The notes: generated by a model not told the origin, from the letters alone. A stretch of DNA of 64,000 nucleotides from an uncultured Saccharospirillaceae bacterium (GCA_947499545.1 CANMOZ010000005.1:179003-243002), one strand, 5' to 3'; positions 29,008 to 39,424 are shown, counted from the stretch's first letter. Program-made: numbers and translations.

Positions 29008-30384
29008 ATGGCTGCGAAACGTCGCCTTAAGTTTTACATTTTAGACACAAACGTTCTACTCCACGATCCCTCATCTATTTTGAATTTTCAAGAACATCAC
29101 GTTGTTATCCCAATGACCGTTTTGGAGGAACTCGACAAAATTAAGGTAGGAAAACAAAGCGTTGCCGCGGAAGCCCGCCAATGCATACGCCTGATTGATA
29201 AACTGCTGGAAGGTGAGCACCCAGAGCGCATCGCCGATGGTGTCCCCATCAAACGTACGGGTACCCGATCAAAAGGCACTCTATCCATCATGCTCGATAG
29301 GACGGTTCAACAGCCTTTACTTCCCAATGACCTGAACGACAACAAAATCATCAACGCATTACTTTCTCTGCAGCAACTGCGGCCAAAATCTGACGTTATT
29401 TTAGTGTCCAAAGACATCAATATGAGGCTAAAAGCCCGCGGTTGCGGCCTTGAGGCCGAGGATTACCACTCTGATCAATTGTTGACAGACATCAGTCTCC
29501 TGGCGAAGGGGTATTTAGAATTTGAGAAATCATTTTGGGATACCGTTAAGAAGGTTGAGACTGTTCACGACAATCAAGGACGCGTCATCCACAAAGTCGA
29601 TAAAACACCTCTTGTTGAGGATGGTTTTTTAAATCAGTTTATTCTCGATGAACAAGGCTTTGTTGGACGCATCATCGAAACCGACCAACATCACCTCTAT
29701 TTGGTTGATCTAGCCCAACAAAGCCTACTTCAACAACAGGCCTGGGGGTTGGTTCCAAGAGATATTCATCAAGCACTTGCTTTACATTTATTGCTTGATT
29801 CTGATATTCATCTGGTTAATCTCAATGGCTCGGCGGGCTCAGGCAAAACCATACTTGCTCTGGCAGCCGCCATCGAACAGACCATTTCAGAGCAACGATT
29901 TAGACGCATCATTGCCACGCGCAGCACACGTGGGCTTGATGAAGACATTGGCTACCTACCCGGAACAGAAGCTGAAAAAATGGAGCCCTGGCTAGGGGCC
30001 ATCACGGATAACTTAGAAGCCCTCCATCATGAAGATGAAAGTGTACATGGCAGTATTGACTACATCCTCAACAAAGTTCCTTTACAATTTAAGTCACTTA
30101 ATTACATTCGCGGGCGCAGCTTTCAACGCAGCTTTATTATCATTGACGAGGCCCAAAACCTTACACCTCACCAGATGAAAACCATCATTACTCGTGCAGG
30201 CGCTGGCAGCAAGGTCGTTGTATTGGGCAATCTTGCACAAATCGACACACCTTACTTAGATGCCTACAGTTCTGGGCTCACCTATATGACTGAGCGTTTC
30301 AAGGGCTTCCCTCAAGGGGGCTGCATCAAGCTTAAAGCCGTCCCAAGATCAGCCTTAGCTGAGTATGCGGAAGCTCACCTATAA
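29008..30384 (+). CDS. PIN-PhoH fusion ATPase (YlaK-like)
   Basis: 458 residues. An N-terminal PIN nuclease-like domain (about 7-150) begins YILDTNVLLHDP with its metal Asp and has MTVLEELDKIK and later SKDINMRLKARG. The C-terminal PhoH ATPase (about 240-450) has Walker A LNGSAGSGKT and Walker B FIIIDEAQNLT. PIN-PhoH proteins are thought to be RNA helicase/nucleases; mycobacterial VapC-PhoH2 relatives unwind and cut RNA. It is a single-gene unit, ended by a hairpin seven bases after the stop. Confidence 0.9.
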   Translation: MAAKRRLKFYILDTNVLLHDPSSILNFQEHHVVIPMTVLEELDKIKVGKQSVAAEARQCIRLIDKLLEGEHPERIADGVPIKRTGTRSKGTLSIMLDRTVQQPLLPNDLNDNKIINALLSLQQLRPKSDVILVSKDINMRLKARGCGLEAEDYHSDQLLTDISLLAKGYLEFEKSFWDTVKKVETVHDNQGRVIHKVDKTPLVEDGFLNQFILDEQGFVGRIIETDQHHLYLVDLAQQSLLQQQAWGLVPRDIHQALALHLLLDSDIHLVNLNGSAGSGKTILALAAAIEQTISEQRFRRIIATRSTRGLDEDIGYLPGTEAEKMEPWLGAITDNLEALHHEDESVHGSIDYILNKVPLQFKSLNYIRGRSFQRSFIIIDEAQNLTPHQMKTIITRAGAGSKVVVLGNLAQIDTPYLDAYSSGLTYMTERFKGFPQGGCIKLKAVPRSALAEYAEAHL

Positions 30385-30390
30385 TCCCCC

Positions 30391-30419
30391 AGCGCCACGC
30401 CCTCTAACATCGTGGCGCT
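30391..30419 (+). terminator. Hairpin terminator after PIN-PhoH gene
   Basis: Perfect 9-base GC-rich arms AGCGCCACG (30391-30399) and CGTGGCGCT (30411-30419) with an 11-base loop, starting seven bases after the stop. Only a short AT stretch follows. Confidence 0.6.
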
Positions 30420-30564
30420 ATTAAAGGCTTCTTTCATATACCTGCAATCTAGCAAATATCAGCCATACTCATTTAGAAGGGCATATTCCTATAGCCATAA
30501 GCTAGGGCAACCTTAAGGGCTCATCGCTTATGACTGAACAAATCGTGCTGTAAAGGAGTCCGTC

Positions 30565-31311
30565 ATGCTCAAACGTCTACTGTCTTGTGGACTGGTCTTA
30601 CTGTCCGCCATCGTCTCTGCCGAGACCATCAAAATATCTACCGGAGAATGGCCCCCATTCACTGATTCGAGTGCCACAGACAAAGGCACTGGACTCGCCA
30701 TCGTGACCGCATCATTTAAAGCCGTCGGTATAGACGCCTCTTACGATTTCGTTCCATGGAAAAGAGCGTATTCTCAAGCTAAATCAGGCAAATACGACGC
30801 CACTGGCATTTGGTTCAAAAATTCCGATAGAGAATCTGATTTTCATTTTTCTGACGCTGTTTTGCCCCATGAAAATGTTTTCTTCCACTTGCAAGAGAAA
30901 GAAGTGAGCTGGGGAACTTTAGAAGACCTTAAAGGGATGGTGATTGGCGCTACTGCTGGCTACGCCTACGGAGGCGGGTTTGAAGACATGGAAAAAGCGA
31001 AAATTTTATCCGTCACTCGCGCCAACTCTGACGTCAATAACCTGAAAAAGTTACTGAGTAAACGAGTAGATCTTTTTCCATCGGACATTGATGTTGGCTA
31101 TTACCTAATCAGATCAAACTTTTCTGATGAGGAGGCAGCACAAATCACCCACAGTGACACAGTACTGAGCAGCTCTCCTACTCACTTATTGGTATCAAAG
31201 TCTCTACCACAGCAAAGAGCGGAAACTATTGTCAACAAATTCAACGAAGGCCTAGCAAAGATCAAAGTCTCTGGCGAGTACATCAAGATTCTTCAGAGTG
31301 GTCGCGAATAA
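30565..31311 (+). CDS. Orphan periplasmic solute-binding protein (family 3-like)
   Basis: 248 residues. Signal peptide at 1-19 (MLKRLLSCGLVLLSAIVSA, cleaved before ETIK). The mature protein starts with IKISTGEWPPFT and follows the two-lobe family-3 pattern, with WKRAYSQAKSGKYDATGIWF in lobe 1. A family-3 protein normally feeds an ABC importer of polar amino acids, but no permease or ATPase gene is nearby, so it may serve as a sensor partner or work with a distant transporter. A paralogue follows and overlaps by 14 bases, so they are co-transcribed. Confidence 0.82.
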   Translation: MLKRLLSCGLVLLSAIVSAETIKISTGEWPPFTDSSATDKGTGLAIVTASFKAVGIDASYDFVPWKRAYSQAKSGKYDATGIWFKNSDRESDFHFSDAVLPHENVFFHLQEKEVSWGTLEDLKGMVIGATAGYAYGGGFEDMEKAKILSVTRANSDVNNLKKLLSKRVDLFPSDIDVGYYLIRSNFSDEEAAQITHSDTVLSSSPTHLLVSKSLPQQRAETIVNKFNEGLAKIKVSGEYIKILQSGRE

Positions 31312-32101
31312 AGCGGGAGTCAAAGGCGCATTATTCTTACTGACGTGGCTTAGTCTCGCCGCGTCAGGGCTGCTTCACGCGCAAGAGCCATCACCCTTAC
31401 CTAAAGTCATCGACATTTCAACCGGTGAGTGGCCACCCTTTACATCAGAAAGACCTAACCGGCATCGAATTGGCTTAATCATTGTGGAGCAAGCTTTTCT
31501 GTCACAAGGCATCAGTGTAAATTTTACGTTCATGCCTTGGAAACGAGCTTACCGGGACGCTAAAAAAGGTGCCTATCTAGCAACAGGCATATGGCTTAAA
31601 GATAGCCAGCGGCAAAAAGATTTTGTTTTCTCTGACCCCGTGATTACCGATGAAATTGTTTTTTTTCACCTCAAGACCCTAACACTCCACTACAACACCC
31701 TTAAAGACATTCAACACTTGAGGATTGCCATTAACAGCGGATATTCCTATGGAGACGAATTAAATGCATTAATCCAACAGAAAAAGATTAACGTCGTTAA
31801 AACCGCCACACCAGAGCAAAGCTTTAAGCAAATTCTTTTAAATCGCGCAGACACACATCCCGTTTCCAAATTAAATGGGCTGTACATTTTAAAAGACAGT
31901 TTTCTCCCAAAAGAGCATGCGCAATTTACCTTTCAAGCAAAACCACTGCAGCAATATACGGCTCACTTATTAATATCCAAAACGTTGAGTCCCGCCCTAG
32001 CAAAACAAATAGAAACGCTTTTCAATAAAGGCTTGGCTCAATTTAAAGAAACACAGCAGTATAAAAACCTATTTAACGACAGCATACCGAATCAGCTATA
32101 A
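31298..32101 (+). CDS. Orphan periplasmic solute-binding protein, tandem paralogue
   Basis: 267 residues starting at a GTG inside the end of the previous gene (14-base overlap in another frame). Signal peptide about 1-29 (ALFLLTWLSLAASGLLHA then QEPSP). The mature part again has IDISTGEWPPFT and PWKRAYRDAKKGAYLATGIWL, matching the upstream protein at every landmark, so the pair arose by tandem duplication. No transporter gene is adjacent. The GTG start and overlap suggest translational coupling. Confidence 0.8.
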   Translation: MVANKAGVKGALFLLTWLSLAASGLLHAQEPSPLPKVIDISTGEWPPFTSERPNRHRIGLIIVEQAFLSQGISVNFTFMPWKRAYRDAKKGAYLATGIWLKDSQRQKDFVFSDPVITDEIVFFHLKTLTLHYNTLKDIQHLRIAINSGYSYGDELNALIQQKKINVVKTATPEQSFKQILLNRADTHPVSKLNGLYILKDSFLPKEHAQFTFQAKPLQQYTAHLLISKTLSPALAKQIETLFNKGLAQFKETQQYKNLFNDSIPNQL

Positions 32102-32111
32102 CTTTAACCGA

Positions 32112-32336
32112 TCACCTGTCAGCTAACCGCTCAATCCGCTGGAATTTATTATGCTGGTCAACGTAGATACAGAAAGTCCCTACAATGCCATCGTGAGTTA
32201 GGTAAGGTTGGAGAATGTGAACGGGGAATTGCACGCGACGACCGTCGCGTGCAAAGGCGAGTACCTGGCGCACGCCCAGGTAACTCCTTTGGTACTCTTC
32301 GGGGCTGATATAAAGATCGACCACCAAAGAGGGCAT
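32112..32336 (-). CDS. DUF2835 family protein
   Basis: 74 residues, beginning MPSLVVDLYISPEEYQRSYL and continuing with DGRRVQFPVHILQPYLTHDG and NKFQRIERL, the pattern I know for DUF2835, a small gammaproteobacterial family without known function. It starts eight bases after the NAD-glutamate dehydrogenase stop on the same strand, an arrangement that suggests co-transcription. There is no visible ribosome site, so translation may be coupled to the upstream gene. Confidence 0.8.
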   Translation of the reverse strand: MPSLVVDLYISPEEYQRSYLGVRQVLAFARDGRRVQFPVHILQPYLTHDGIVGTFCIYVDQHNKFQRIERLADR

Positions 32337-32343
32337 ATGACCG

Positions 32344-35300
32344 CTAAGCCACTAAGCTTTGGTGCCGGCTTGTTTGTGCCAAGTCCATCAACTCTCTAAG
32401 AGCAACTGCAAACATGGCGAACTCTAGCTCGTCTGCATCGCGCAATTCGCTTTGAATTTGCTTCCAACGACTCACCAGGTCATCGTACTCCGATACCCAG
32501 GCTTCTAAGCAATCACCCAATTCTTCAGATGTAAGACGAGACAGCACACTTTCCGTCAGAGTACGCTGCTGCCAATCTAAGTCATCGCGGAAGCTTTCTC
32601 TCGCCAACGCCTGCCAATGATTATGAGTCGCCAAGTTATTTACTTGCTCCATGAACCAATCCAGCTCTAAATGATCTCCAAGAGCGAAGTACACTCTGGT
32701 GACATCATCAATGCTTTTGCCCGTTTGGTCAGCCGCTTCAATGATGCTGAGCGCAGAGAAGAGGCTGTGCGTAGCAGCTGAAACCGTTGCCAATTCTTCA
32801 GGCACGCCCGCACTGACATAACGATCATAACGTTCTTGCCAGATTTGCTTCGCACGACCATGCAGCATGTCTTTCAACACATGGCCGATCGTGTCAGCCC
32901 TCTTAGAGAAGTGTTCTACTTCACTCGCAACGTTAAGGTCACCGCGGCGATTACGAATAAACCAGCGCGCTGAGCGACGCAATAAGCGCATGAAACCGGC
33001 CATCATTTCCTCTTGAATCGCCGTCGGAACGGTGTAATCCAAGGCTTCAATGCGTGACCAGTAGCTGTCCACTTTAAACACATCTCGAGCCGCTACATAG
33101 GCTTTAAGAATGTCCGTAATACGGGCACCCGTCGAATCTTTCAGTCGATTCACGAAGGTGATACCCATACGGTTCACAACATCATTGGCCAACTGCGTTG
33201 CCACAATTTCAGAACGCAATCGATGGGAATACAACGGATCCTTGAACTGTCCAACGAGGGTTTGAGGGAAAGCCGTTTCTACAGCTTGCGCTAAGTAAGC
33301 ATCCCCCGATATCAGATCGCAGTTTAATGCATCCTTTAATTCCGCTTTTGCGTAAGAAATCAGCACGGACAACTCAGGCCTGGTTAACCCAAGGCTTTGA
33401 TTCTTTCTATCCGCTAAAACGCTATCACTTGGTAAGAATTCTAAGTTCCGATTCAACTTGCCGGCTTTCTCAAAATCACGAATCAAGCGCGCGTATTCGT
33501 CTAGGTGGGTTTTTGCATCCGAATAAGCCAAACTAATGGCTTGTGTCTGGCGGTAGTTGTTCTTAAGAACAAGATCCGATACTTCTTCCGTCATTTCCGC
33601 CAGCAACTTATCACGCTGCTTACGCGTCATATCCCCTTCGGCCAACATCTGATTCAACAGAATCTTCAAGTTCACTTCGTGGTCAGAACAGTCCACACCG
33701 CCCGCATTATCAATAAAGTCGGTAAAAGATGCTCCACCCTTTAGACCAAACTCAACGCGCGCCAATTGCGTCATCCCCAAGTTGCCGCCTTCTCCCACAA
33801 CCCGGGCATTCAAATCTACGCCATTGATACGCAAGCCATCATTGGCTTTATCGCCAACATCGGTGTGAGTTTCGGAAGTCGCTTTAACGTAGGTGCCGAT
33901 ACCACCGTTCCAAATGAGGTCGACCTTGGACTTCAGCATGGCTCTAATCAAATCATTAGGCGCCATTTTATCTTTGGTCAGCCCAAAACGCTCTTTCATT
34001 TGTGGCGTGATGTTAATGGACTTAGCCGCACGCGAGAAAATGCCACCGCCATTGGATATCAATGATCGATCGTAGTCGTCCCAAGAGGAACGCGGCAATT
34101 CAAATAGGCGCTTGCGCTCCACATAGGTTTTTGCAGAATCGGGATTCGGATCCACGAAAATATGCAAGTGGTTAAAGGCAGCAACAAGACGAATATGCTC
34201 AGACAGCAGCATACCGTTTCCAAAAACGTCACCGGCCATATCACCAATACCGATGGCGGTGAAATCTTGTTCTTGAATATCGATGCCGCGCTCACGGAAG
34301 TGGCGTTGCACGGATACCCAAGCGCCACGAGCCGTAATACCCATTTTTTTGTGGTCGTAACCCACTGACCCACCAGACGCAAAAGCGTCACCCAACCAGA
34401 AACCGCGGCTTTCAGCAATTTCGTTGGCAATGTCAGAGAACGTCGCTGTCCCTTTGTCAGCGGCCACAACCAAATACGTATCATCTTCATCATGACGCAC
34501 AACCTGAGTTGGGGGCACAACCGCGCCTTCAACCAAGTTATCGGTGACATCTAACAAAGCAGAAATGAAGATCTTGTAGCACTCAATCCCTTCATTAAAG
34601 AAGGACTCGCGATCGTTGGTTTTTGACAGTTGCTTCGCGACAAAGCCACCTTTCGCCCCAACCGGCACGATCACCGCATTTTTTACTTGCTGTGCTTTCA
34701 CAAGCCCAAGGACTTCAGTACGGAAATCTTCAATACGGTCAGACCACCTTAGGCCGCCACGAGCTACTCGGCCACCACGTAAGTGCACCCCTTCAACGCG
34801 AGGTGAATACACAAAGATTTCAAACATAGGCCGCGGCAACGGCATATTCGTAATGACGTGCGGGTTCATTTTAAAACTGAAGTAAGACTTCAATGAGCCA
34901 TTTTTATCTTCTTGGAAGTAATTGGTCCGTAAAGTGGCTTTAATCAGCTCTTGAAAACGGCGTAGAATCTTATCTTCGTTTAGCTGCTCCACCGCATCCA
35001 AAGCTTCAATAAATTCAGCTTCAAGCTTTTCAAAACGGCGCTCTCGGTTATCTTTTTGTACCGTAACACTGAACCTTGCATTAAACAGTTTTACAAGTAA
35101 CGACGAAATCGTAATGTAACGGCACAAGGTGTCGGCAATGTACTGCTCTGAAAATCCGAAGCGGATTTGTTTCATGTAACGGGCATAAGCACGCAACATG
35201 GCAATTTCACGCCAACTCAGCTTCCCACCTAACACTAAACGATTAAAAGCATCGTTTTCAGCTTGCCCTTCCCAAACGGCTTCAAAGGCATCTTGAAAAA

Positions 35301-37194
35301 GGGCTTTCACATCATGAATATCAACTTCTGCATCTAAGCCATATTCCAAAGTGAAGTCGTGGATGTAAAACTTACGCCCGTCCGCACGCTTAAGTTCATA
35401 TGGGTGTTCACCAATTACACGCAGCCCAAGGTTCTCAAGAACCGGGATGATGTCCGAAAGCGGCAGTAAAGTGTCCGCGTTATAGAGTTTAAACTTGAAG
35501 TAGCTTTGGTCTTCTTCCAGTTCGCGATAGAGGCTCATCGCTACACGCTTGCCGCCTTCTAGCTGGTTGAGGTGCTGTACATCAACCACAGCGGTTCTTG
35601 GGCTAAAGGTGTCTCTAAAACTAGAACTAAAGGCATGACGATAGGCTTGATGTAACTCAACGCCCTTTTCTTCACCAAAATACTCATTTAATGCCGAGCC
35701 CAGCTCATCTTCCCATGAACGCACGATGTGTTTAATCCGACGCTCAATGGCAGCTTCGTCAATTTGAATATCTTGATCGGGGTTTACTCTCAGGGTGAAA
35801 TGCGTTCTAGCAAGAATGGATTCACTGAAAAACGTCGTAAATTCGACATCCAAAGGCTGCAAGAACTCTTTCAACACTGCGTCCATTTTACGACGCAAGA
35901 CCGTGTTGTATAAATCCCTGGGGGTATAAACAAGAACAGAAATGAACTTACTGCGAGCATCACGGCGCAAGAAAACACGTGTTTGACGTCTTTCCTGTAT
36001 GTTGAGGATATCAATCGCGGTTTTATGCAGATGCGCCTTATCGCTTAAAAAGAGCTCTTCTCGTGGATAGACCTCTAAAATACGCGTTAACTCTTTGTAA
36101 TTATGGCCATTTTGCTCAAAAGGAGTTGCATCCAGAACCGCTTGTACTTTTTTACGTACGAAGGGTATTAAGATCGGGCTTTCCATATAAACTTTGGAAG
36201 TGTACAAGCCCATGAAGCGAGTTCCCCCCACCACAGCACCTTCATTGTTAAATTGCTTCACAATGATGTAATCAAAGTAGGCCGGGCGGTGGATGCGCGA
36301 GCGTACACCGGATTTACTGAAACTGACTGGCTGTGGCGCAACAAACAACTGCTGTTCTTCAGGGGACAATTCATCAAGGGCATAAAAATCTGCACCGTGC
36401 TGATATTTCCTAAATCCACCCAGATTGGCTTTATTGTCTCTTTCGATGAATTTTTTCCCATTACGCTCCACAACCGCAAAACGTTCAGCGGCGATAAACG
36501 TGAAATGGTTGCTGATGAGCCAATTAAGGAAAGCTTCCCCTTCTTCCCTTTGCTCGCCTGACAATTGCTGGCCCGTATTAACAAGCTCATCTTTGCATTG
36601 CACAGCCAAATCACGCATTGAGCGGAAGTCTTCTACCGACAACCGGATTTCTTCTAAGATGCCTTCCAGAGAATCCGTTAAATTAGCTAACTCTTTGTCA
36701 TTGGTATTTCGATCGACTTCAAGATAAATGAAAGATTCTTTTTTGGCTCGGTCTGACTTCTTCGATAAAGAACCTTGCGCATCCAGTACGCCGTCTTCGT
36801 TTCGCTCAATATCGAACACCACATGATTGATTGAGTGAATCGAAAAATCTCGACGGTTGACTTCCATACGTACCGAATCAACCAGAAACGGCATGTCCGG
36901 ATGCAGAACTTCTACAACCGTGTGGGTTGACTGCCAACCATGCTCTTCATATTCCGGATTGAAAACGCGGACTTTTGCTGGACCTTTGAATTCTTGAATA
37001 AACTGCCAGCCGGATAAGGTGGCACCGTAAAGATCCGTAACATCGCGCTTTACCAACTCCTCACGAGGCGTATTGGCATAAATAACCTTGGTAAAGTCAG
37101 CAACCGATTCTGCGTGCGTGGCCGGCAACTTGTCTTTAATGACATCAAATAATTCGCCCAATTCTCTCTCAATTTGACTATTGGGGGTGTTCAT
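32344..37194 (-). CDS. NAD-dependent glutamate dehydrogenase, large (GDH-180) type
   Basis: 1,616 residues, the length of the Pseudomonas and Streptomyces large NAD-GDHs. The long N-terminal part carries ACT-like regulatory regions. The catalytic core lies near the middle: RGGLRWSDR, then VIVPVGAKGGFV, whose Lys in GAKGG is the catalytic-type residue, then GIGDMAGDVFGNG and WNGGIGTYVKA. It deaminates glutamate to 2-oxoglutarate using NAD in the cytoplasm and is catabolic. The C-terminal helical part ends near the DUF2835 gene. The ATG is preceded by CCAAAGTGT with only a weak ribosome site. Confidence 0.95.
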   Translation of the reverse strand: MNTPNSQIERELGELFDVIKDKLPATHAESVADFTKVIYANTPREELVKRDVTDLYGATLSGWQFIQEFKGPAKVRVFNPEYEEHGWQSTHTVVEVLHPDMPFLVDSVRMEVNRRDFSIHSINHVVFDIERNEDGVLDAQGSLSKKSDRAKKESFIYLEVDRNTNDKELANLTDSLEGILEEIRLSVEDFRSMRDLAVQCKDELVNTGQQLSGEQREEGEAFLNWLISNHFTFIAAERFAVVERNGKKFIERDNKANLGGFRKYQHGADFYALDELSPEEQQLFVAPQPVSFSKSGVRSRIHRPAYFDYIIVKQFNNEGAVVGGTRFMGLYTSKVYMESPILIPFVRKKVQAVLDATPFEQNGHNYKELTRILEVYPREELFLSDKAHLHKTAIDILNIQERRQTRVFLRRDARSKFISVLVYTPRDLYNTVLRRKMDAVLKEFLQPLDVEFTTFFSESILARTHFTLRVNPDQDIQIDEAAIERRIKHIVRSWEDELGSALNEYFGEEKGVELHQAYRHAFSSSFRDTFSPRTAVVDVQHLNQLEGGKRVAMSLYRELEEDQSYFKFKLYNADTLLPLSDIIPVLENLGLRVIGEHPYELKRADGRKFYIHDFTLEYGLDAEVDIHDVKALFQDAFEAVWEGQAENDAFNRLVLGGKLSWREIAMLRAYARYMKQIRFGFSEQYIADTLCRYITISSLLVKLFNARFSVTVQKDNRERRFEKLEAEFIEALDAVEQLNEDKILRRFQELIKATLRTNYFQEDKNGSLKSYFSFKMNPHVITNMPLPRPMFEIFVYSPRVEGVHLRGGRVARGGLRWSDRIEDFRTEVLGLVKAQQVKNAVIVPVGAKGGFVAKQLSKTNDRESFFNEGIECYKIFISALLDVTDNLVEGAVVPPTQVVRHDEDDTYLVVAADKGTATFSDIANEIAESRGFWLGDAFASGGSVGYDHKKMGITARGAWVSVQRHFRERGIDIQEQDFTAIGIGDMAGDVFGNGMLLSEHIRLVAAFNHLHIFVDPNPDSAKTYVERKRLFELPRSSWDDYDRSLISNGGGIFSRAAKSINITPQMKERFGLTKDKMAPNDLIRAMLKSKVDLIWNGGIGTYVKATSETHTDVGDKANDGLRINGVDLNARVVGEGGNLGMTQLARVEFGLKGGASFTDFIDNAGGVDCSDHEVNLKILLNQMLAEGDMTRKQRDKLLAEMTEEVSDLVLKNNYRQTQAISLAYSDAKTHLDEYARLIRDFEKAGKLNRNLEFLPSDSVLADRKNQSLGLTRPELSVLISYAKAELKDALNCDLISGDAYLAQAVETAFPQTLVGQFKDPLYSHRLRSEIVATQLANDVVNRMGITFVNRLKDSTGARITDILKAYVAARDVFKVDSYWSRIEALDYTVPTAIQEEMMAGFMRLLRRSARWFIRNRRGDLNVASEVEHFSKRADTIGHVLKDMLHGRAKQIWQERYDRYVSAGVPEELATVSAATHSLFSALSIIEAADQTGKSIDDVTRVYFALGDHLELDWFMEQVNNLATHNHWQALARESFRDDLDWQQRTLTESVLSRLTSEELGDCLEAWVSEYDDLVSRWKQIQSELRDADELEFAMFAVALRELMDLAQTSRHQSLVA

Positions 37195-37344
37195 ACACTT
37201 TGGCCTACTACCCTAGGGTTTTTTTAAAAGCTTAGATCAATGACCAATTTCACAACGGAACTTGGCCTCCGTCATGCAGTCATACCTTGACGCAACTCTG
37301 CAATGACCTAAAATCCCTGGCATTTCAATGGATTGGGGCTAACC

Positions 37345-38331
37345 ATGAACCATACAGATACCCTAAGATCACTTCGAGCGTCACTGAATGATGTTATCGT
37401 CGGTCAAACCCACCTCATCGACAGCCTGTTGATCGCGCTGCTTGCGGACGGTCACCTGTTGGTGGAAGGCGCACCTGGTCTCGCCAAAACGAAAGCCATT
37501 AAAGCTTTGGCGAACCATTTAGAGGGCGACTTCCAACGTATACAGTTTACACCTGATTTACTTCCGGCTGATATTACCGGAACTGAAATTTTTCGCCCAG
37601 AAGAAGGCTCATTTAAATTTCAACCAGGACCGATTTTTCACAATTTAATTCTCGCGGACGAGATAAACCGTGCACCTGCAAAAGTACAATCAGCATTATT
37701 GGAAGCTATGGCCGAAGGTCAAGTCAGTGCTGCCGGAACCACCTACACACTCGAGCCCTTGTTTTTAGTCATGGCGACACAGAACCCGATTGAACAAGAA
37801 GGCACCTACCCTCTCCCTGAAGCCCAGCTGGATCGATTCTTAATGCACATTAAAATCGATTACCCAAAAGCTGACGCTGAAAGGTCTATTTTGCGCCTAG
37901 TTCGCCAAGAAGCACAAGCGACAAGTGCGACAAGTGCGACAACACCTTCTCATAATGAGGCAAAACCTTTTATTAAACAGGAAGATATTTTCAAAGCGCG
38001 TCAAGACATTTTGAAATTGACACTTTCTGAATCGGTTGAAGAATATATTGTGCAGATCGTCATGGCGTCTCGCCAACCCCAGCGTTATAACGATGATTTG
38101 GCGCGCTGGATTGAGTACGGCGCCAGTCCTCGAGGAACGCTTGCGTTAGAGCGTTGCGCACGGGCACACGCGTGGCTGCAAGGCCGAGACTATGTCAGTC
38201 CTGATGACGTACAAGCCGTGGCACACGATGTCCTTCGGCATCGAATTATTAGCTCATTCGAAGCTGAAGCCAGCGGCATGACACCCGATCGAATCATTAA
38301 CGAATTAATTCGGCATGTACCGGTCGCCTAA
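37345..38331 (+). CDS. moxR: MoxR-type AAA+ ATPase
   Basis: 328 residues from the ATG at 37345 (GGGG seven bases upstream). Walker A EGAPGLAKT, Walker B LADEINRAPAK, and the sensor region ATQNPIEQEGTYPLPEAQLDRF are all visible, as in MoxR and RavA relatives. An insert of TSATSATTPS repeats (near 195) is low-complexity. MoxR ATPases act as chaperones for VWA-protein complexes; here it heads the Bat-type operon. It is followed by a hairpin and then the DUF58 gene after 91 bases. Confidence 0.93.
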   Translation: MNHTDTLRSLRASLNDVIVGQTHLIDSLLIALLADGHLLVEGAPGLAKTKAIKALANHLEGDFQRIQFTPDLLPADITGTEIFRPEEGSFKFQPGPIFHNLILADEINRAPAKVQSALLEAMAEGQVSAAGTTYTLEPLFLVMATQNPIEQEGTYPLPEAQLDRFLMHIKIDYPKADAERSILRLVRQEAQATSATSATTPSHNEAKPFIKQEDIFKARQDILKLTLSESVEEYIVQIVMASRQPQRYNDDLARWIEYGASPRGTLALERCARAHAWLQGRDYVSPDDVQAVAHDVLRHRIISSFEAEASGMTPDRIINELIRHVPVA

Positions 38332-38354
38332 ACCCTGCTAAGCGCAGAGGCATA

Positions 38355-38383
38355 TTGAGCCCAGCATTTCAGCTTGGGCTCAA
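38355..38383 (+). other. Intercistronic hairpin between moxR and DUF58 gene
   Basis: Perfect 9-base arms TTGAGCCCA (38355-38363) and TGGGCTCAA (38375-38383). No T-run follows, so it may be a partial terminator or an mRNA stability element that sets different levels of MoxR and the downstream proteins. Confidence 0.5.
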
Positions 38384-38422
38384 GGAAATGGGCAACCCAA
38401 TGCATACTGGAGGAATCGACAG

Positions 38423-39424
38423 GTGTTAAAGCAACAATCCGCAAACACAAAAGATTTAGGTGAAAACCGACAAGGTCTCAGTCTCACAGCGCCCGTATTA
38501 GCAACGGGACCCTATACCGATTTATCCGCGCTGATTCAAAGCCAACGCCTCGGCGCTTTATTGCCATTAAAACGCCAACGCAAGCATTTTAGCGACCAAA
38601 GCGGCCACCACATCTCGTCTCAACGAGGCCGAGGGATGGAGTTCGCTGAAGTGCGACCCTACATCGCTGGCGACGACATTCGTAATATGGATTGGCGAGT
38701 TACCGCCCGAACCGGCAAGGCTCACACAAAGCTTTACCAGGAAGAGAAAGAGCGTCAGACATTTCTGTGCTGCGACCAGAGCCGAAGCCTCTTTTTTGGC
38801 AGCCGAAAAAGAACGAAGTCTCATTGTGCAGCCCAAGTGTGTGCACTGATCGGATGGGCTGCCATCGGTGGACAAGACCGCGTCGGCGCACTGCTTTTTA
38901 ACGATGAAGAAGAACGTGATTTTCGCCCGTCGGTGCACTCTAAAGGATTTCTGCACATTTTAAGTGAACTGCATCGTATGAATCAGTTAGCAGGAGAGTG
39001 GCGCCCTACACCCAAAGACTGGTCAAAACAACTTCAGCACCTCTACCGCATTTTAAAACCTGGTAGCCAGGTGTACTGGATCAGCGACCAGTATGGTTTC
39101 ACAACTGACTGCCTGCACTGGCTAAGCCTCATTCGACGCCACTGCGACATGAGCATCATCATCATTACCGACCCGTTGGAGCATGAACTGCCAATAGCAG
39201 GCACATTAGGTCTCAGTAACGGTCTTGATCGATTATCCCTAAACGCCCAATCGGACGCTGTGAGAAATCGTTATAAAGATGAAATGGTGAAGCATCTAGA
39301 AACCATGACGTCTTCAATCAATCGCTTAGGTATTCCACTCTTGTCAGTTGCAACAGACTCAGATGTGATAAATGAATTGCGTCAAGGGCTTGGATTATTA
39401 AATCGCTCAGCTCGAAAACCCTAA
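38423..39424 (+). CDS. DUF58 domain protein of the Bat operon
   Basis: 333 residues from a GTG with GGAGGA upstream. The DUF58 core is clear: FAEVRPYIAGDDIRNMDWRV then ARTGKAHTKLYQEEKERQ. The following VWA-like fold starts TFLCCDQSRSLFFGS, where DxSxS is kept in a loose form (DQSRS). The protein looks soluble with no membrane helix, whereas many DUF58 proteins are membrane-anchored. It lies between moxR and the DUF4381 gene, its standard place. The role in this complex is not known. Confidence 0.88.
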   Translation: MLKQQSANTKDLGENRQGLSLTAPVLATGPYTDLSALIQSQRLGALLPLKRQRKHFSDQSGHHISSQRGRGMEFAEVRPYIAGDDIRNMDWRVTARTGKAHTKLYQEEKERQTFLCCDQSRSLFFGSRKRTKSHCAAQVCALIGWAAIGGQDRVGALLFNDEEERDFRPSVHSKGFLHILSELHRMNQLAGEWRPTPKDWSKQLQHLYRILKPGSQVYWISDQYGFTTDCLHWLSLIRRHCDMSIIIITDPLEHELPIAGTLGLSNGLDRLSLNAQSDAVRNRYKDEMVKHLETMTSSINRLGIPLLSVATDSDVINELRQGLGLLNRSARKP

